NCBI GenBank assembly: GCA_039105265.1
Contig: JAPFFF010000021.1
Span: forward strand, 1,302,001-1,366,000
Origin: Tritrichomonas musculus
Lineage: Eukaryota; Parabasalia; Tritrichomonadida; Tritrichomonadidae
Reading direction: 5' to 3'
DNA length: 64,000 nucleotides
In this document: piece after piece, positions 29,758 to 39,529 of the stretch
Numbering within the stretch: the stretch's first letter is position 1
Layout of the letters: every line of letters begins with the position of its first letter
Position numbers and translations under genes: made by a program
Notes under the pieces: generated by a model
What the model was told of the DNA's origin: nothing
What the model saw: the letters and a program-made list of their open reading frames with translations, nothing else
The model's database searches: none

Positions 29758-29854
29758 TTATCAAAATAAAGTTTTAAAGTTTTTTACAAACTTTGATGTT
29801 TAAAATTTAAAAATGAGCGTTATTCAGCTCAAATTCAACCGAGCATAAATTCGA

Positions 29855-29960
29855 GTAGAAGATCAGATCAACTAACATCAGAAGAGCAGATCAACCAGCA
29901 TCAGGATAGCAGCTCAACCAGTTGAAAGAAGATCAGCTCAACCAGCATCTGAAGACTCAA
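29855..29960. repeat. Imperfect ~23-bp tandem repeat
   Basis: About four units of the type AGATCAACCAGCATCAG occur in a row, some with AGCTCAACCAG. Related TCAACCGAGC words lie on both sides (29,838 and 29,990, and CTCAACCAAGC near 30,051). The repeat lies between two transposon remnants. Confidence 0.7.
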
Positions 29961-30099
29961 GATTCTCAAAATTAATTAATGTTTTTATTACAACCGAGCC
30001 AAATTTTGAACTCAGTCCAAAAGATTCCCGTCTTTCATTAGAGTTTTTGCTCAACCAAGCATAATTTCCAATTCAATTCATTCTAATTCTTCAAATTAT

Positions 30100-30300
30100 T
30101 CGGGAAAACAAATTGGGGCCTTTTTATCGGTTTTTAACTTTGCTTCATTTAAAATAACTGCTTGCTGATGTATTTCCAAAAGGACAATGAGGCCCTTTTT
30201 TTGCACCCCATAATGCCTTCAGCACTCAAATGTTAAACTCCATGCAGCAGAACAATGCAGTTTCATCTTCTGCATTGCCTTAATGGGCAAAGCATCTAAT
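30100..30300 (-). pseudogene. Decayed coding fragment of unknown origin
   Basis: GC content rises here, and the minus strand contains a protein-like stretch LWGAKKGPHCPFGNTSASSYFK, broken by stops on both sides. No family is recognised. Given its place it is probably another transposon relic. Confidence 0.3.
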
Positions 30301-30389
30301 TCTTGCGCTTTATAATACTAAGAACAGTCAAACATACAGTATCCCAACAAACGAGGAAATTACAAATGTTGAATCAACAGACTAATTCC

Positions 30390-30935
30390 TCCTCCAGAAG
30401 CTGAAATAATTCAAGTTTCCCCAAATAATAATGTTATAGCATCATTACTTCCTAATAATGAAGATGAAAAGAATTTAAATCTAGATGTTGATGAAAAAAA
30501 AACATTCTCTGAAAATCAAAAAGAAATTCTTTAAGAAAAAAAGAAAAAGGGATATAGAACAGTAGGGCGAAAATGGTTCCAGCAATTAGAAAATTTTATA
30601 TTTGGAACCATTTTAGAATTTCGATTAGTGAATCACAATTTACTAGCAGGGCCAATACCACTTGTCCCAGACATTTCAGTTGGGATTTTCAAAGCTCAGT
30701 CTTTGGATGAAACTTCATGTTGTACAAAAAAGAGAGGGAAGATTGTGGTCCCTAAAGGAAAATTTCCCTTCGTATCTGAAGAACATTCAGTTGGACATAT
30801 TAAAACATGTTGCACTTTTAATGCTGCTGGAGAGGATTGCCTCCGTTTGTTATTTTCATGCTGATCCTTAATCTTTCGGAAGAATAGACCGAATTATGAT
30901 CACAGTGTTACTTTGTCACCACACTTTCGAGGTCG
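30390..30935 (+). mobile_element. DDE_1 (pogo/CENP-B-type) transposase remnant
   Basis: A frame interrupted by one stop near 30,535 reads ...LLPNNEDEKNLNLDVDEK, then GYRTVGRKWFQQLENF, then FKAQSLDETSCC (the NMDET-like first catalytic site of DDE_1 proteins), KIVVPKGKFPF, and VGHIKTCCTFNAAGE, the block matching 'TVL.C.NA.G' of the family. A frameshift after about 30,864 ends similarity. The DNA-binding half and the second and third catalytic residues are missing or unreadable. This is a plain DNA transposon relic and is inactive. Confidence 0.65.
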
Positions 30936-30940
30936 ATGTC

Positions 30941-31287
30941 AATGAATGATATAACAATGAATGATATAACAATGAATGATATAACAGTGAATGATATAAC
31001 AATGAATGATATAACAGTGAATGATATAACAGTGAATGATATAACAGTGAATGATATAACAATGAATGATATAACAATGAATGATATAACAATGAATGAT
31101 ATAACAGTGAATGATATAACAATGAATGATATAACAGTGAATGATATAACAATGAATGATATAACAATGAATGATATAACAATGAATGATATAACAATGA
31201 ATGATATAACAATGAATGATATAACAGTGAATGATATAACAGTGAATGATATAACAGTGAATGATATAACAGTGAATGATATAACAA
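30941..31287. repeat. 15-bp minisatellite, about 23 copies
   Basis: The unit is (A/G)TGAATGATATAACA, with 23 full copies and one partial. Copies differ almost only at the first base (A or G). In order, the A/G forms (written M/V by their codon) run MMMVMVVVMMMVMVMMMMMVVVV, so part of a longer period (MMMVMV) is repeated. Being a multiple of three with few stops, it opens long frames on both strands (MNDIT, YHSLL, HCYII repeats), which are not credible proteins. Confidence 0.95.
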
Positions 31288-31288
31288 T

Positions 31289-31375
31289 GAATTGCGCGAC
31301 GATGATTCCGATTCCTCAGCCACACATCACACCGAGCCTCCATTGACACAGTTATCAAACAAACAAATAAAATAA
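31289..31375 (+). pseudogene. Acidic C-terminal coding relic after the minisatellite
   Basis: In the frame that reads TFEVDVNE just before the array, the sequence after it reads NELRDDDSDSSATHHTEP and ends at a TAA at 31,373-31,375. The two sides share one frame because the array is a multiple of three. This suggests that the array grew inside the end of a transposase-like frame. Confidence 0.35.
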
Positions 31376-31440
31376 TAAAAATCAAATAACATAATATAAT
31401 CAATTTAAATAATATCTAACAAAGTTTATTGGTCAACTAA

Positions 31441-34400
31441 TTAGTCAAGCTCATACTCGCTCTCGCTTGATTCATTTTTATGCTTTTCAATTAAAATATG
31501 GAATTTTGTATTTTCTTCTTTGAGAGCCTTTTTTTCTTCTTCTGATTTTTTAAGGCTTTCTTTAGTTGAGTTCAACGCGGATCTCAACTTAGCAATTCCA
31601 TCACTCAAGCTCTGTCTTTCGACCGAGTATTGGTCGTTGAACTGCTGCAAGGATTTATTTTCTTCTGATATCGCATTGAACTTAATTTGAGTCAGGGCTA
31701 TTTCGTTAGTTAGAGAGTTAATTTTCTTTTTACTGGCTTCCAGGGCTTCTTTAAGTTGGCTATTTTCACCAATGAGCTTCTCTTTTTCTTCAATGAGATT
31801 TGATATATCTTTGTACATTTCTGAAAACATCTGACGGAGGGAATTGAGTTCTTGTAGGAGCTGGTTTACAATATCATTTCCGTCAAAGGATGAGTCCAAA
31901 TTCGTATTTAATCTCATATTAGATGGAGATGGGTAAGAATTGTCTTTTCGTTTCTTGGTTGTCGGCGATGCTGGTGAGTGTAATTTCGAGGTGGGTGAGT
32001 AATACTTACTATTATTTTCTTTATAATTTTCGTTTTTAGAAAATTGAATTCTTATTTGGTCGATCATTTTGAATATGTCTTTCGTTTTTGTTGAACAATT
32101 CGTAACCTGGCTTGATAAAAGTTGATTTTGTTTAGTTAGCGTCGAAATAGTTTCATTTGCAACTTTTAATTTTTCTTCGGTTTCTTTTAAGCTCGATATT
32201 GTTCTTTGTAATTTAGATATCTGATTTGACAATTCGTCCTTCTCGCTAACAATGACCGAATACTTGGCCTGGATCGACGAAAGAGATTGGTTTTGCTTCT
32301 TTAAGTGGTCTTTCATTTGGCTATTCTCATTTGTTAATATATTATATTGTTTTTTCAAATCCTCATTTTGAGAATTGGCCGCTGAAACTTTTTGAGTTAA
32401 AATTTGAATTTGATGATTTTGGTTTCTTTCTTTAGAAGACATTTCTTCAATTCTAGTCTGGTAATTTGCCTCTTTTTCAACCAATGTAGAATTAGCAGAA
32501 GTGAACTTAGATTTCAGGTTAGACAATTCATTCTCCAAAGATTGAATTTCCAATTTTGAACTTTTCTGAACTCTTTCAAATTCAATATTCAATTTATTTT
32601 TTTCTTTTGAATTTTTTTCTAATTCTTCTTTCAATTCTTTATTTTGAATTTTTATTGTCTGAATTTCTTTATCTTTTTCAGACAAAATTCTTTGCTGATT
32701 CAAAATTTCAGAACTTTGATTATTAGTTTTATTTTGAACTTTTCTAAGCTGATCTTCTAAAGAAGCAACCTTAATTTGCAATGAATTTATTTCTTCCTTC
32801 TTATTCCTGATATCCTGGTCATTAATCCGACTCTTTTCGGTCAACTTTTGATTTTCGATTTTCATGAAATCCATCGAAGATGTCGACTTGTCAATAATCT
32901 CGTCATTACGACGCTTTGACTCTTTCAATTCAACCTCGACAGTCTGTAACCTTTCCTGCAGCTGATTCTTGCTTTTTAAGAGAGAATCATACTCAGCGTT
33001 CAAACTTTTATTCATGCCTTTAATTTGCTCTAAAGAAACGGTTAAATCCGTTATTTGTTTCGAGCGATCAGAAACCTGATCCTTCAAAGACTGAATTGTC
33101 TTTTCGTTTGAACTGATGGTGGTTAGAGCTGTTTTTAACTGATTTGTAACGTTTGTAAGTTGTACAAAATTCGTCTCCTTTTCTTCTTTTTCTGAGACTA
33201 TTTGGCCGTTCATTGTATCAAGCTGATGCTTCATTTGGAGAATGTCCTGCTTCATTTTCTCTTTCTCTTTTAGATTGGCATTCAGTTGCTTGATTTTATT
33301 TTCAAGATTGGAGTTGTCTTTCTCAATTACTTTGATTTTCTGTTTTAAGTTATCTGTCTCTTGTTTGAGAAGTAAATTGGTTTTCTTTAAATTATCTGTT
33401 TCTGTGGATTTAATCTTGACATTGGAGTTCTCAATCTGTATTTGGTCGTTTAGCTTTGAAATCTCATCTTTTAATTTCTCATTCTCTGCGTTTATTTTCA
33501 CAATTTTGCTGTTCTGCTCTTGAATGTTCTTCTCACCGTTTTCGATTTGTTTCTTTGCTAATGAAAACTCGCCTTCCATCTTTGAATATTTGGCTTTAAG
33601 ATCTGTTAATTCGCGTTGCAAAGATTGGCTATCCGCTTGCATTTGGACCCTTTCTTCGACTGACATTTTAAGTGAATCTCTCTCTTTCTGAAGCGCTTTG
33701 TTCATCTGGTCGACAATCTTTTCTTGATCGCTTTTTTCATCTTTCAAACGTGAAATTAAATTCTCACTCTCTGTCAGCTTGGATTGAAGATTGCTCACTT
33801 TGCTCTTGATCGCCTGGTTCTCGTCAAGCGATTGCGCAAGCGCGTTCTCGATTTCTTGGTGCTCTTTACTATGCTTCCTCTCAATTTCTTCTTGAATTTT
33901 TGAGAGCTTTTTGATCGTCTCAGAAAGTTCTATTTTCATCTCATTTATTTTCGCTTCTTGTTTTGACAATATCTGGTTTTTAGCCGTAACTTCGGAGGTC
34001 ATCGCTTGCAGACTTTGTTTTAGCATCTGTCGTTCTGTCTCTGATGAATTGAGAAGTGACTCTGACTGCTGTTTTTCGGCTGTTAAAAGACTCAAATTTT
34101 GCTCGATGTTCATTTTTTGCCTGAGTAATTTTTTTAGGTCAGACTCGCTTGTTTTAACCTTTTCTGTAAGTTTTGAATTATTGGATTCTGATAGCTGTAA
34201 TTTTTTCTTTAGTTGAGCGACTTCTTCATTCAATTGTGATATATTAATCTGATATTTCTGATTTTGAGATTTTGTTGACTCTTCTTTGCTTCTAATAATG
34301 TTTTCATATTTGCCTAATCTTTCTGATAGTTCTTCTACCTTTTCTTTGTATGAATTGGCAAGCTCATAACTTTCTTTCATTTTAATATTAATTTCGTTGA

Positions 34401-35400
34401 GATTATTTTCAAAACTGTTCCTTTCATTCAAAATTTGCTCATAATGGGATGATAATATAACGTTTTGTGAATCTTTTTCTTTGTTTCTCTTTTTTAATTC
34501 ATCATTCAACATTTTTAATTTAGTAATATCTTCTGTATTTTTGGTATAAGCTGCTTGTAACTCGGCATTATCTTGTTGTAATTTGAAAAAGTCTGATTGA
34601 AATGTTTGATTTTCAGATTGAATTTGATTTAATTGATTTAATATTTTACTTTTCTCGTCTTCAACAGTTGAATTTTGATTTTGTAAAATTTCTATTTTCT
34701 TAATTAGCTGCTGTTTTTCTTTTGTAAGCTTTTTTATAGATTCTGAAAATTGGACCTTAACTGCTTCTATGTTCTCATTTTGATTATTGATGATTTGATT
34801 ACATTGTGAAATCTCTTCTCTGAATTTAAATTCATTTTGCTTTAAGGATTCATTTTCTTTAGTTATATTTCGAATAGCGCTACTCATTTCTTGATTTTGC
34901 TGAATTAATTCTTCTCTATTTTTTTTGAGCTGCGCAAGATCTGTTGTTGCTTTTGTAAGATGTTCTTGGAAAAATTTTTCTTTTGTTTCACGTGTTGTGA
35001 TAATTTCTTGCTGCGTTTTTAGTTGATCTTTTATTTGCTGATATTTAGCAAGAAGATTTTTCATTTCGGTTGAATGCTTTTGTTTAAGAGATTTTATTTT
35101 GTTTTTGTTTCTTTCTTTAATTGTTTCGAGTAAATCCGTTAACTCTGAACTTCGAATAACTTGAGCATTTGCTAGGTTATGGTTAGGAGAATTAACATTA
35201 ATTATATTTGCTGATCCATTAGCTAATGATGCTGAAGAAAATTGCATCGAAACATTTGCTGAATTAGCTTGTGATTTTAATGATGTTAATTCTGTTATTA
35301 AATCTTGAACTTTTGAAACAAGGTCACTCTTTTCTACTTGTAATCGTGAGTTTTCATGAACAAGTTGTCGAATTTGTTCTTTTGTATTTACTTCATTCAT
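31441..35400 (-). CDS. Giant coiled-coil protein
   Basis: 1,319 residues, almost all heptad repeats rich in Lys, Glu, Gln, Leu and Asn, from about residue 1 to 1,100. A break at about 1,130-1,180 is Ser/Pro/Lys-rich (SPTSKLHSPASPTTKKRKDN), with a basic KKRK cluster, and a second coiled coil runs to an acidic end (SESEYELD). A short non-helical segment (NSANVSMQFSSASLANGSAN) lies near residue 45-65. There is no motor, membrane span or ATPase head, so it is not an SMC or myosin. Trichomonads have many such proteins, often labelled golgin- or viral A-type-inclusion-like. A scaffold in the cytoskeleton, Golgi or basal body is likely, but no specific role is supported. Confidence 0.9.
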   Translation of the reverse strand: MNEVNTKEQIRQLVHENSRLQVEKSDLVSKVQDLITELTSLKSQANSANVSMQFSSASLANGSANIINVNSPNHNLANAQVIRSSELTDLLETIKERNKNKIKSLKQKHSTEMKNLLAKYQQIKDQLKTQQEIITTRETKEKFFQEHLTKATTDLAQLKKNREELIQQNQEMSSAIRNITKENESLKQNEFKFREEISQCNQIINNQNENIEAVKVQFSESIKKLTKEKQQLIKKIEILQNQNSTVEDEKSKILNQLNQIQSENQTFQSDFFKLQQDNAELQAAYTKNTEDITKLKMLNDELKKRNKEKDSQNVILSSHYEQILNERNSFENNLNEINIKMKESYELANSYKEKVEELSERLGKYENIIRSKEESTKSQNQKYQINISQLNEEVAQLKKKLQLSESNNSKLTEKVKTSESDLKKLLRQKMNIEQNLSLLTAEKQQSESLLNSSETERQMLKQSLQAMTSEVTAKNQILSKQEAKINEMKIELSETIKKLSKIQEEIERKHSKEHQEIENALAQSLDENQAIKSKVSNLQSKLTESENLISRLKDEKSDQEKIVDQMNKALQKERDSLKMSVEERVQMQADSQSLQRELTDLKAKYSKMEGEFSLAKKQIENGEKNIQEQNSKIVKINAENEKLKDEISKLNDQIQIENSNVKIKSTETDNLKKTNLLLKQETDNLKQKIKVIEKDNSNLENKIKQLNANLKEKEKMKQDILQMKHQLDTMNGQIVSEKEEKETNFVQLTNVTNQLKTALTTISSNEKTIQSLKDQVSDRSKQITDLTVSLEQIKGMNKSLNAEYDSLLKSKNQLQERLQTVEVELKESKRRNDEIIDKSTSSMDFMKIENQKLTEKSRINDQDIRNKKEEINSLQIKVASLEDQLRKVQNKTNNQSSEILNQQRILSEKDKEIQTIKIQNKELKEELEKNSKEKNKLNIEFERVQKSSKLEIQSLENELSNLKSKFTSANSTLVEKEANYQTRIEEMSSKERNQNHQIQILTQKVSAANSQNEDLKKQYNILTNENSQMKDHLKKQNQSLSSIQAKYSVIVSEKDELSNQISKLQRTISSLKETEEKLKVANETISTLTKQNQLLSSQVTNCSTKTKDIFKMIDQIRIQFSKNENYKENNSKYYSPTSKLHSPASPTTKKRKDNSYPSPSNMRLNTNLDSSFDGNDIVNQLLQELNSLRQMFSEMYKDISNLIEEKEKLIGENSQLKEALEASKKKINSLTNEIALTQIKFNAISEENKSLQQFNDQYSVERQSLSDGIAKLRSALNSTKESLKKSEEEKKALKEENTKFHILIEKHKNESSESEYELD

Positions 35401-36003
35401 TTTGTGATCTTTGAGTTGCCGCCTTTTTTCATATAAACTTTTTATATGGATATATGGTCCTCAAAAAAATAACGATTATTTTCATATAAACTTTTTAAAT
35501 TACTATCCAGTCATATAACCAATGCTTTTATTACAAATAATTTGATCAAATTAAATCAGAATACCTTAATTTCAGATAACAATTATTACATACACATTTT
35601 TATTGCATTCCTCTTTTCAACAATTACATAATCAATGAAGCATTTAATAAAATTAATATTCAATTTTTTTTTTAAAATATAACTTTTTAAAGATCATCCA
35701 TATTTCATCAAATGCTGGCTTATTGCATACTTCATTATTTAACAAAAAATGGGAATTTTTAACATTATTATGTATCATTATGCTTATTTTGGATATAATA
35801 TCTACGCTTTGGTACTGTATCTCGTAATGCTTTTTTTCAATAGTATTTTGATTTCTTTAATTAGAGTTTTAGTGATATCTGAAATATCATATCTTGATTT
35901 TTTTTTCAACTATATATGCACAAATAAATACTGAAAACTATAATATTTGCAAGTATTTAACATAATTTTATATAATCTAGACTAAATTCTAGTAAAAAAA
36001 CAT
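35401..36003. other. Upstream region of the coiled-coil gene
   Basis: The word TTTTCATATAAACTTTTTA occurs twice, near 35,428 and 35,480, and is a variant of the recurrent promoter decamer. The open frame at 35,749-35,934 is hydrophobic AT-rich noise. No gene was seen. Confidence 0.4.
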
Positions 36004-37908
36004 TTATTTTGTTAATTGCCTTTGGACTAAGTTGAAATATGCACCTTTTGTCGCTAAAAGTTCTTCATGTGTTCCTCTCTCAACAATACAGCCTTGATCA
36101 AACACAAAAATTTGGGTAGCGGCACGAATTGTTCCCAAACGATGCGCAATAATAATTGAAGTTCTACCTTGCATAACCTTATCAAGTGCGGCTTGCACCA
36201 CACTTTCACTTTCAGCATCCAAAGCAGAAGTTGCTTCATCTGTAATTAATAAAGTTGGATTTTCAATAACTGCTCTTGCAATGGCAATTCTTTGGATTTG
36301 GCCGCCACTCAATAATGTACCTTTTTCGCCACACAAAGTATCGTACTTCTGAGGCAAACTTTCAATGAATTTTGCTGCATTTGCAATTTTGGCAGCTTCA
36401 AAAATTTCGTCATCTGTAGCATCTGGTTTTGCATAAGCAATATTTTCTTTTACACTCATTGTGAACAAGCATGGATCCTGCTGAACAACTCCAATTGCTC
36501 GGTGCAAAAAACTTAATGGGTATTCTTTGATATTAATTCCATCAAGCAATATTTCACCTTGGTCAACGTCATAAAACCTTAGTAAGAGTTGAACAATTGT
36601 TGATTTACCACTTCCGCTATGACCAACAAATGCGGAAATCTGATTTGGTTCAGTAACAAAAGAAACGTTTTTTAGTACCCATGAATCTCTGGTTGGGTAT
36701 TTAAACCAAACATTTTTAAATTCAACACGACCTCTGAAAGTAGCTTCAAGGTTTCTAATACGATGATTGACACTTTCATCCTCATCAGCATACATGCACT
36801 CTTCTTTATCATTAACGTTGACAGGAAGATCAAGAATTTCGAAAATACGTTTTGAAGAATCAACAGCACGTTGTTCATGCGTTAAAGTATCAAATAAATG
36901 ATTGATTTCTCTTCCAGTCCATAAAGCTGCTCTACTTAGAGTAAACAATTGACCAGCAGTAATATTTCCTTTCAAGATGAAAAAGGCTCCAATATTTAAT
37001 ACAACACAAACGCAACCATCATTAATAACATTACTGAGGCTAAATGAAAAAATCATATAAAACCGAGCTAACGCATCATGCCGACATGAAGTATCCAGCA
37101 TGTTATCAAATAATTTAATTTGCTCTTTTTGGCGATTAAATGAGCAGACTACTCTTTCATTAGAAATACTTTCATCTGCTATTGTCATACCAACCGACAT
37201 AAAATCAAGGAATTTGCGAAAATGACGAAATGCAAATTGCTTGAATATTCTGATAATTACTACTGTAGCTATTGATGCGAGAAATGAAAATGTTGCTAGC
37301 CTATAATCAACAAAATACATAACAATAAGAGCAACAACAAGTTTTCCAAAGCATGAAACTTGATGCGTCTTCAATTCTGTAAATGCATTTCCAACCATTG
37401 AACAATCTTGCTGAAGAAGCACAAGGAGGCTTCCAATAGGATGAGTATCAAAAAACTCAACATCTTTTTCCATGAAACTTTTGAACAAAATTCGTTTTAT
37501 TTTAACACCAATTAAATCTCCAACAATGATCCAGACAGTATAATTGAAAAATGCAAGAACTGCGCATGCAACTGCTGATAGTAGAGCATAAATTGCATTT
37601 TTTTGAACAATTGCAAGAGCATTGTCTTTATTTATTGCATCAATAATATTACCCATAACAATTGTGGATGCCATGTTACACCAACCTTCTGTGAGTGATG
37701 GAATAAAAATAAGGAAATTAAGAGGATGACGATAAAATAACCAATACATACGAGGTAAAAAAGGAAAATAATAATGCTTCTTCTTTTTTTTCTTCTTCAT
37801 GGTTTTTGGGCTATTGCTTAGCGTATCATTTCTTGCTTGTTGATTTTGAAAATCTTCTAAAAGGATTTGGTTAATTTCAGGCTCGCTGTCTGTTTTGCTA
37901 TCAGACAT
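36004..37908 (-). CDS. ABC transporter half-molecule, ABCB type
   Basis: 634 residues in the order transmembrane domain (about 55-340, six predicted spans) then nucleotide-binding domain (about 392-630). Walker A is GHSGSGKST (429-437), the Q-loop is VVQQDP (474-479), the signature is LSGGQ (533-537), Walker B is LLITDE (553-558) and the switch histidine is H589 (IIIAHR). All are intact, so it should hydrolyse ATP. The N-terminus has a poly-Lys run (38-44) and no presequence of mitochondrial type. Half-transporters of this type (TAP, MDL, HMT-like) work as dimers exporting peptides, lipids or drugs; the cargo is unknown. The closing segment VERGTHEELLATKGAYFNLVQ is typical of the family. Confidence 0.95.
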   Translation of the reverse strand: MSDSKTDSEPEINQILLEDFQNQQARNDTLSNSPKTMKKKKKKKHYYFPFLPRMYWLFYRHPLNFLIFIPSLTEGWCNMASTIVMGNIIDAINKDNALAIVQKNAIYALLSAVACAVLAFFNYTVWIIVGDLIGVKIKRILFKSFMEKDVEFFDTHPIGSLLVLLQQDCSMVGNAFTELKTHQVSCFGKLVVALIVMYFVDYRLATFSFLASIATVVIIRIFKQFAFRHFRKFLDFMSVGMTIADESISNERVVCSFNRQKEQIKLFDNMLDTSCRHDALARFYMIFSFSLSNVINDGCVCVVLNIGAFFILKGNITAGQLFTLSRAALWTGREINHLFDTLTHEQRAVDSSKRIFEILDLPVNVNDKEECMYADEDESVNHRIRNLEATFRGRVEFKNVWFKYPTRDSWVLKNVSFVTEPNQISAFVGHSGSGKSTIVQLLLRFYDVDQGEILLDGINIKEYPLSFLHRAIGVVQQDPCLFTMSVKENIAYAKPDATDDEIFEAAKIANAAKFIESLPQKYDTLCGEKGTLLSGGQIQRIAIARAVIENPTLLITDEATSALDAESESVVQAALDKVMQGRTSIIIAHRLGTIRAATQIFVFDQGCIVERGTHEELLATKGAYFNLVQRQLTK

Positions 37909-39529
37909 TCAGTACCTACGATTTTTTATATCTCAGAAAATTGAGAACATTCAATTCTTTTATAATATAACATAGTGTTAAATATTTGATTTCATCAAAT
38001 ATTTTAGAAAATTAAACTATACGCGTATCAAAAATGAGTAAAAAATATCTACGATGCACTTGAATGAATTATTTTTTTTTTATGTCACAATTTAATTATT
38101 TGATGAAATTTTTGATTGAGAAGTTATTAAAAAAATTCAATGATAATTGAATATTCAATATTAATGGTAAATAAAAACAAAACAAGATTATTGGAAAATA
38201 ATTAAATATTATATAAATATTTATATGAAAAAAATAACAAATTAAATATGATACATTCATTAAATTAAATAAGGCATCCCAAAAATATTTAGATTTTTGG
38301 AAGTGATGCTGATATAAAAAAGATGGTTGAACTCTGCATTCAAATAAAGTTTTCCAAATGATGAAAAATACATTAATGATGAAAAGTCAAAGAAAATTAA
38401 TTTTACACCATCATACTCAATTGTCTTTCCATATGGGGTAGTCCCAGCAAGGATATCAAAAGATCAATTCTTGAATCATCATCAAAAGACGAAAATCCTA
38501 TCCAACCATTATTAAATGAAGTTGTATTTGAGTTATCAGATGATTGAGCAAGATATGCGTTGTCTGATAGTGAAACAACAATTTAATCATCTGACTAACA
38601 AAAAACTGTTTCTTTAACAACTAAAATAATGCCTGAGAAAAATAATAAAAGAAACGAAGGCTACTTTTTTCATGGAGAAGATTTATCACCATTGCTTGTT
38701 GAATTAATCATATTATGAATATGAAAACCTTTATTGACCATTAGAATAATGAGCCATTTTGCATAATTAAATATGGTATTAGAAGTTATTTTTCAACTTT
38801 TATAAACTTTGCTTCAATTGGATGTAAAAGATCAATCATCATTTTTTTCAAAAAATGATACTGCAGATCGAATTTTGAATGTAAAGCTATTCACAGTGTT
38901 GGACACATTATTTTATGTAGTTCTTCTATTAAAATTTTCATTACCATTTATTGCAATATCATTGAAAATGAAGCAAATAAAAATTCAATAAAAAAATGAC
39001 GTTTTTTATCGTAGAAGGTCAATTTTTATGAAAAACACAGCAAACGGAATTAAAGTTTACATTAATACAATTGATCAATTCAAAGAAAGGAATCAAATGT
39101 TTTCATTAGCAATTGCATACATGAAATTAATCAGAAATCAAAATCATCGTTTTATTACGTCTGTAACGAGTATGATGCACCAATTGAAAATAATGATAGA
39201 TTTTTTTTTTTCCTTTAAGAAAACAGATACTTCAAAAACTTCAAATTTAATTCTATAGATTCTTATCAAACAAGCAAACAAAAAGTTAAACAGATTGATT
39301 TTTTTTTTTTTTCCCTCTCAATTACCAACAAAAGTATCTGAGACATCACTCGTTATAATAGAAAATGAAGTGGAAATGTGAGATGACTTTGATAACTAGT
39401 GATATCATTGGTGGACCTTTTACAACATTCAAAAATTGTATGCACCTTCAGAAAATTGAATTACAAAAATCACAGCACAAAGCGAAAATATGGGAAACTT
39501 TATTTATTTCTACAAAATAAGATTTACAT
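37909..39529. other. Intergenic region with a decayed coding stretch
   Basis: The first ~350 bp are AT-rich. From about 38,270 to 39,300 GC content and residue mix suggest former coding sequence on one or both strands (for example, minus-strand TPYGKTIEYDGVKLIFFDF and plus-strand NEGYFFHGEDLSPLLVELI). It is broken in several places and no family is recognised. Runs of T lie at 39,199-39,210 and 39,299-39,312. Confidence 0.35.
38270..39300. pseudogene. Broken coding relic of unknown family
   Basis: Several short protein-like stretches in different frames occur in a region otherwise without long frames. The identity and even the strand are unclear; a host gene relic and an old mobile element are both possible. 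It is clearly broken in several places. Confidence 0.3.

Noticed and set aside
28641-29830. Terminal inverted repeats of the Tc1/mariner copy
   Set aside because: The two outer regions share only AT-rich words, and no convincing inverted pair with TA was found.
30916-31403. Frames reading MNDIT, YHSLL and HCYII repeats on both strands
   Set aside because: They follow only from the 15-bp minisatellite, whose unit is a multiple of three. There is no independent coding signal.
35749-35934. Hydrophobic 61-codon plus-strand frame
   Set aside because: AT-rich DNA easily yields Ile/Leu/Phe/Tyr frames. It has no conserved start context and no family resemblance.
38270-39300. Possible virus-like (Polinton/Maverick) fossil
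   Set aside because: Such elements are common in trichomonads, but no hallmark part was recognised, so only a broken coding relic is reported.
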